From Corynebacterium sp. MSK008 (GTDB lineage: Bacteria; Actinomycetota; Actinomycetes; Mycobacteriales; Mycobacteriaceae), in the NCBI RefSeq assembly GCF_030232585.1, contig NZ_JASPJX010000012.1, positions 22,406-86,405 of the forward strand: DNA of 64,000 nt. The letters run 5' to 3'. The position numbers were made by a program, and so were the translations under genes. This document shows positions 61,554 to 64,000 of the stretch, piece by piece; the stretch's first letter is position 1, and every line of letters begins with the position of its first letter. Under the pieces are notes generated by a model. The model did no database searches. It was not told the origin of the DNA and saw only the letters and a list, made by a program, of their open reading frames with translations.

Positions 61554-63116
61554 CTACGCCACCTCCAGCGCGGTTCCGGCGTGCTGCCACGCCGCGTTTC
61601 CGGTGATGACCACGGTGGTTTTGTCCGCCCTGAGCGCGGCGACGGCCGCCACGACGTCCGCCTGGGTCACGGAATCGAGCCCCGTGGTTGGGTCGTCCAG
61701 GATGAGCACGTCCGGGTCGGCGGCGAGTGCCCTGGCGAGCGCGACGCGCTGACGCTGCCCGCCGGAGAGGTTCAGGCCGGCCTCCCCAAGCGGCGCGTCC
61801 GGCAACTCGCCGTTTTCGCCTATGCCGCCGAGCCTGCGGAGAATGTCCTGGCAGTGGGCGGCGGCGAGCGCTTGTTTCACCGCTTCTTCCGGCACATCCC
61901 CGCGCGGATTCACGTTGTCCGCGATGGTGCCCTCAAACACGTTGACGGTGTGCGGCGGGAACAGCACGTCGCCGCGCTGCGCCCACGCGGCGGCTGTGGC
62001 GTAGGAGCGCTCCGCCGGCTCGAGGATCCACAGCCCCGCGCCTGGGACCGGGGTGTCTGTCGGCTCAGGCCCCGCGGTGTCGTCGCCCGCGTGGTGCAAC
62101 TGCTCAATTCGCTGACCGCTCGCGACGGCCCTGCCCCACCCGCTGGCTAAATCGCCGAACGCGAAGCCCGCCATGTTCAACGCCGGCGGCACCAACAGTG
62201 CAACGGACGTCAGCTGTCCCGGGGTGATCTCCCCGCGCAGCGTCATCCACGCGCTGAAGCCCACGATGGCAAGGTTGCACAGCCACGCCACGCAGAACCT
62301 GGCAAAACCCAGCCACACCTCCACACGTAGGTGAGTGAGCATCAACTGCTTCGCCTTCGCCGTTTCCGAGTGAAAACGTGTTGCCACGGTTGCGCCCGCG
62401 CCGAGGCCTTTGACGGTGCGGATGCCTTGCGACGCATCCGTGGCCAAGCCAGCAACATCAGCCTCTGCGGCGCGGCGCTTCAGCGACACCCGCGTCACCG
62501 GCCCCGCGGTCCACGCGGCGAACAGAGCGATGATTAACGCGCTCGCCGGGATGGCCAGCGAGATCCACGGGGAGACCGACCACATCGCCACCATCGCGCC
62601 GGCCGCGTAGCCGATGGCCATCAGCGGAAACGACAGCAGCTCACGGTAGCGACCGACGGTGTTCGCGTCCGCGTCGATGGTGTTGAGCACCGTGCCGGGG
62701 CTCATCGCTCCCGCTCCGCGGCGCAGCACGCCCGAGGACAGGTGCTGCTGCGCGTTGTGGGTCACGCGGCGCACCGAGGCTGTGGCCAGGCCGTCGCCGG
62801 TGGCCTCGCCGATGAACTGGATGATGAAGATGCCGACCAGCACCGCGAAGAGCCACCACGTGTTGAACTTTTCTTCCCCCACCAGGCCGTCCACGATCAT
62901 GCCCACCACTACCGGCACAAAGGCGGCGATGCCGGAGCCGATGAGGTAGCTCAGAATGTGCAGCACCAGCACACCCGGATATGCGCCAACCATGTCCCTG
63001 ACCACTCGGTTTCCGCTACTCCAGCGCGCCGGATGGAGCCGTTTCGGATCGTCCGCTGGTGGCGCGGGCGGGACGAACCAGCTGTACGTCTTCATTCTGC
63101 GCGGCGGTGGCATCAT
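61554..63116 (-). CDS. ABC exporter subunit with canonical LSGGQ but no Walker A
   Basis: A 520-residue half-transporter, about 80 residues shorter than its partner. Six membrane helices (about 40-320) lead to a reduced NBD: after [20 protein letters not shown] the protein goes straight to the Q-loop-like region [21 protein letters not shown], with no GxxGx[22 protein letters not shown] (about 448) and Walker [17 protein letters not shown] are intact, with Asp where the catalytic Glu sits. It therefore cannot bind ATP itself but can complete the partner's site. TAGATT ends 7 nt before ATG 63116. First gene of the pair. Confidence 0.88.
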   Translation of the reverse strand: MMPPPRRMKTYSWFVPPAPPADDPKRLHPARWSSGNRVVRDMVGAYPGVLVLHILSYLIGSGIAAFVPVVVGMIVDGLVGEEKFNTWWLFAVLVGIFIIQFIGEATGDGLATASVRRVTHNAQQHLSSGVLRRGAGAMSPGTVLNTIDADANTVGRYRELLSFPLMAIGYAAGAMVAMWSVSPWISLAIPASALIIALFAAWTAGPVTRVSLKRRAAEADVAGLATDASQGIRTVKGLGAGATVATRFHSETAKAKQLMLTHLRVEVWLGFARFCVAWLCNLAIVGFSAWMTLRGEITPGQLTSVALLVPPALNMAGFAFGDLASGWGRAVASGQRIEQLHHAGDDTAGPEPTDTPVPGAGLWILEPAERSYATAAAWAQRGDVLFPPHTVNVFEGTIADNVNPRGDVPEEAVKQALAAAHCQDILRRLGGIGENGELPDAPLGEAGLNLSGGQRQRVALARALAADPDVLILDDPTTGLDSVTQADVVAAVAALRADKTTVVITGNAAWQHAGTALEVA

Positions 63117-63156
63117 TCTGGAAAATCTAGCAAATTTTCAGGGTTGTACTGGCGAT

Positions 63157-63185
63157 TTGGCGGTTCAATCGCCCCGCCCTATAGT
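63157..63185 (+). promoter_or_regulatory. Promoter of tRNA-Leu
   Basis: TTGGCG (63157-63162), a 17-nt spacer and TATAGT (63180-63185): a good sigma-A promoter 40 nt before the tRNA. The 63192-63224 leader resembles part of a TPP riboswitch (see findings). Confidence 0.75.
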
Positions 63186-63224
63186 TATGCGAGTGCCCAG
63201 CCGAGAGGCTGAGAAACACCCTAA

Positions 63225-63313
63225 GCCCGGGTGGCGGAATGGCAGACGCGCTAGCTTGAGGTGCTAGTGTCCTATTAACGGACGTGGGGGTTCAAGTCCC
63301 CCTCCGGGCACCA
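63225..63313 (+). tRNA. tRNA-Leu (anticodon GAG)
   Basis: An 89-nt class II tRNA. The acceptor pairs GCCCGGG with TCCGGGC, the anticodon stem CTAGC/GCTAG encloses TTGAGGT giving anticodon GAG, a long variable arm (TGTCCTATTAACGGACG) follows, the T arm is GGGGG-TTCAAGT-CCCCC, the discriminator is A and CCA is encoded (63311-63313). The IS end begins five bases later. Confidence 0.96.
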
Positions 63314-63318
63314 TGTGT

Positions 63319-63360
63319 TGTCTCGAGACATCGTTCCTACGGTGTCTCGAGATTTTTTGT
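63319..63360 (+). terminator. IS terminal repeat doubling as the tRNA-Leu terminator
   Basis: TGTCTCGAGACA (63319-63330), a 12-nt loop region and TGTCTCGAGA (63343-63352) form a 10-bp stem followed by TTTTTTGTTTTT, a perfect intrinsic terminator for tRNA-Leu. It is also the end of the IS481-type element: the transposase stop codon (63337-63339) lies inside it. Near-identical sequence at 670-629 follows tRNA-Pro. Confidence 0.8.
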
Positions 63361-64000
63361 TTTTGATGTGCCCCGGGGTGGGGTGATTTCGTTATCTTTT
63401 TGGTTGTAGTAGATCTTTTCGTCGGTGAGTGTGTAGCCGGCGATTTGTGCCCCAGTGCTGATGAGTTTGATGTCGACGTGGTTGTCGACGCAGATCATGG
63501 TGATGGCCTCGCCGCCCCATCGGCGGCCGATGTAGAGGCGGCGTAGTTTGCCGCGCCATCGCAGTGTGGTTTTGCCGTTGGTGGTGACTTTGTCTGTGCG
63601 TAGGCGGAAGTCGTGGCTGTTTTGGATTGGCTTTGGTTTGGCTTTAGGCAGTGCGTTGTAGGCCTCTGCTGGGGTGATTCGGTCGAGTGCTCGGTGTGGG
63701 CGTTTGTGGTTGTAGTAGTCGATGATGTCGTCGAGCTGGGTGTTGAGCTCATCGATGCTGGCAGCGGCGGGTTTGGGGGCGAGTGCGATTTTGAGTGTTT
63801 GGTGGAAGCGTTCGACTTTGCCTTGGGTTTGTGGGTGATATGGTTTGCCGTTTTTCTGGGTGATCCCGATGTCGATGAGGAGTTGTTCGAAGCCGTTTCG
63901 TGAGGGATTTTTCCGGTCTGAGCGGTTGCGTCCCTTAGTGTGGTGTAACGCTTGCTGATGGTGGGCCCTGGAAAATGCAGGGGCGGCCACCGCCAGTAAC
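63337..64000 (-). mobile_element. IS481-family transposase, C-terminal part (runs off the window)
   Basis: The minus-strand frame is open from the window edge to the stop at 63337. Its centre is a DDE integrase core: ITQKNGKPYHPQTQGKVERF with the catalytic Glu, then LDDIIDYYNHKRPHRALD and TPAEAYNALPKAKP, typical of IS481 transposases. A further 100 residues, not part of the catalytic core, run into the terminal repeat. The first two catalytic Asp are not visible: one should lie beyond 64000, and the TDNG-type motif expected about 35-60 residues before the Glu is not obvious in AVAAPAFSRAHHQ, so the element may be degraded at its middle or extends differently outside the window. Confidence 0.85.

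Noticed and set aside
63613..63903. A 96-codon plus-strand frame inside the transposase region
   Set aside because: Val/Gly/Phe-rich antisense of the transposase C-terminal half.

Overview
The window is a high-GC actinobacterial chromosome segment that I assign to the genus Corynebacterium. The evidence is gene content and order typical of the genus: secA2 - odhI - ftsR - DUF151 nuclease - merR, lnt/ppm1 as separate neighbours, the pupylation cluster arc - dop - pup - pafABC with no proteasome genes, tatA-tatC-helY, and mshC - uppP - lipoprotein - pyrD. The species is not determined. PFL, AspA, DcuA and formyl-THF synthetase point to a facultative anaerobe.

Layout. 1-850: a small VOC protein, then tRNA-Pro(GGG) with a terminator that is also an IS-end sequence. 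845-7470: YchJ protein, hydrolase-OsmC fusion, secA2, odhI, ftsR, DUF151 nuclease and a second MerR. 7480-16825: a long palindrome, a VWA lipoprotein-like protein, a glycosylase-annotated protein, two CNNM/CorC transporters, a DEAD-box helicase, gnd, a thioesterase and corA with a structured leader. 16920-20540: a pfl locus in which the glycyl-radical domain is a separate gene. 20575-25150: ndh, ufaA, yceI-like, a zinc-ribbon protein and rbpA. 25159-30745: ppm1, lnt, fxsA, a DprE2-like SDR, pepQ and a leaderless trypsin-like protease. 30742-39851: helY, tatCA, pafCBA, pup, dop. 39918-44395: an apparently inserted block with an amber-interrupted POT transporter, pdxS/pdxR and yefM-yoeB. 44407-48868: arc/mpa, trmI, an M18 aminopeptidase and a RecB-type nuclease. 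48865-53399: fhs, dcuA, aspA. 53454-63116: HAD phosphatase, mshC, uppP, lipoprotein, pyrD, YbhB and a two-gene ABC exporter. 63157-64000: tRNA-Leu(GAG) and the 3' part of an IS481-type element.

How genes work together. PflB, the split radical subunit and PflA would make formate and acetyl-CoA from pyruvate; Fhs can load formate onto tetrahydrofolate. AspA makes fumarate and ammonia from aspartate, and DcuA exchanges C4-dicarboxylates, so together they suggest a fermentative/fumarate-respiring programme, with Ndh as quinone-linked NADH oxidase. OdhI controls 2-oxoglutarate dehydrogenase under Ser/Thr kinase control. Dop, Pup, PafA and Arc form a complete pupylation/unfolding system.

Expression signals. 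About twenty monocistronic or first genes have a TAnnnT box ending 6-8 nt before the start codon, so leaderless transcription appears to be the default here. Against that background corA and dcuA stand out: both have long hairpins that bury the Shine-Dalgarno sequence directly next to the start codon. The strongest unusual items are the split PFL, the ABC heterodimer whose two subunits have lost complementary halves of the ATP sites, the amber codon at the tip of a perfect hairpin in the POT gene, and the shared IS-end/terminator behind two distant tRNA genes.
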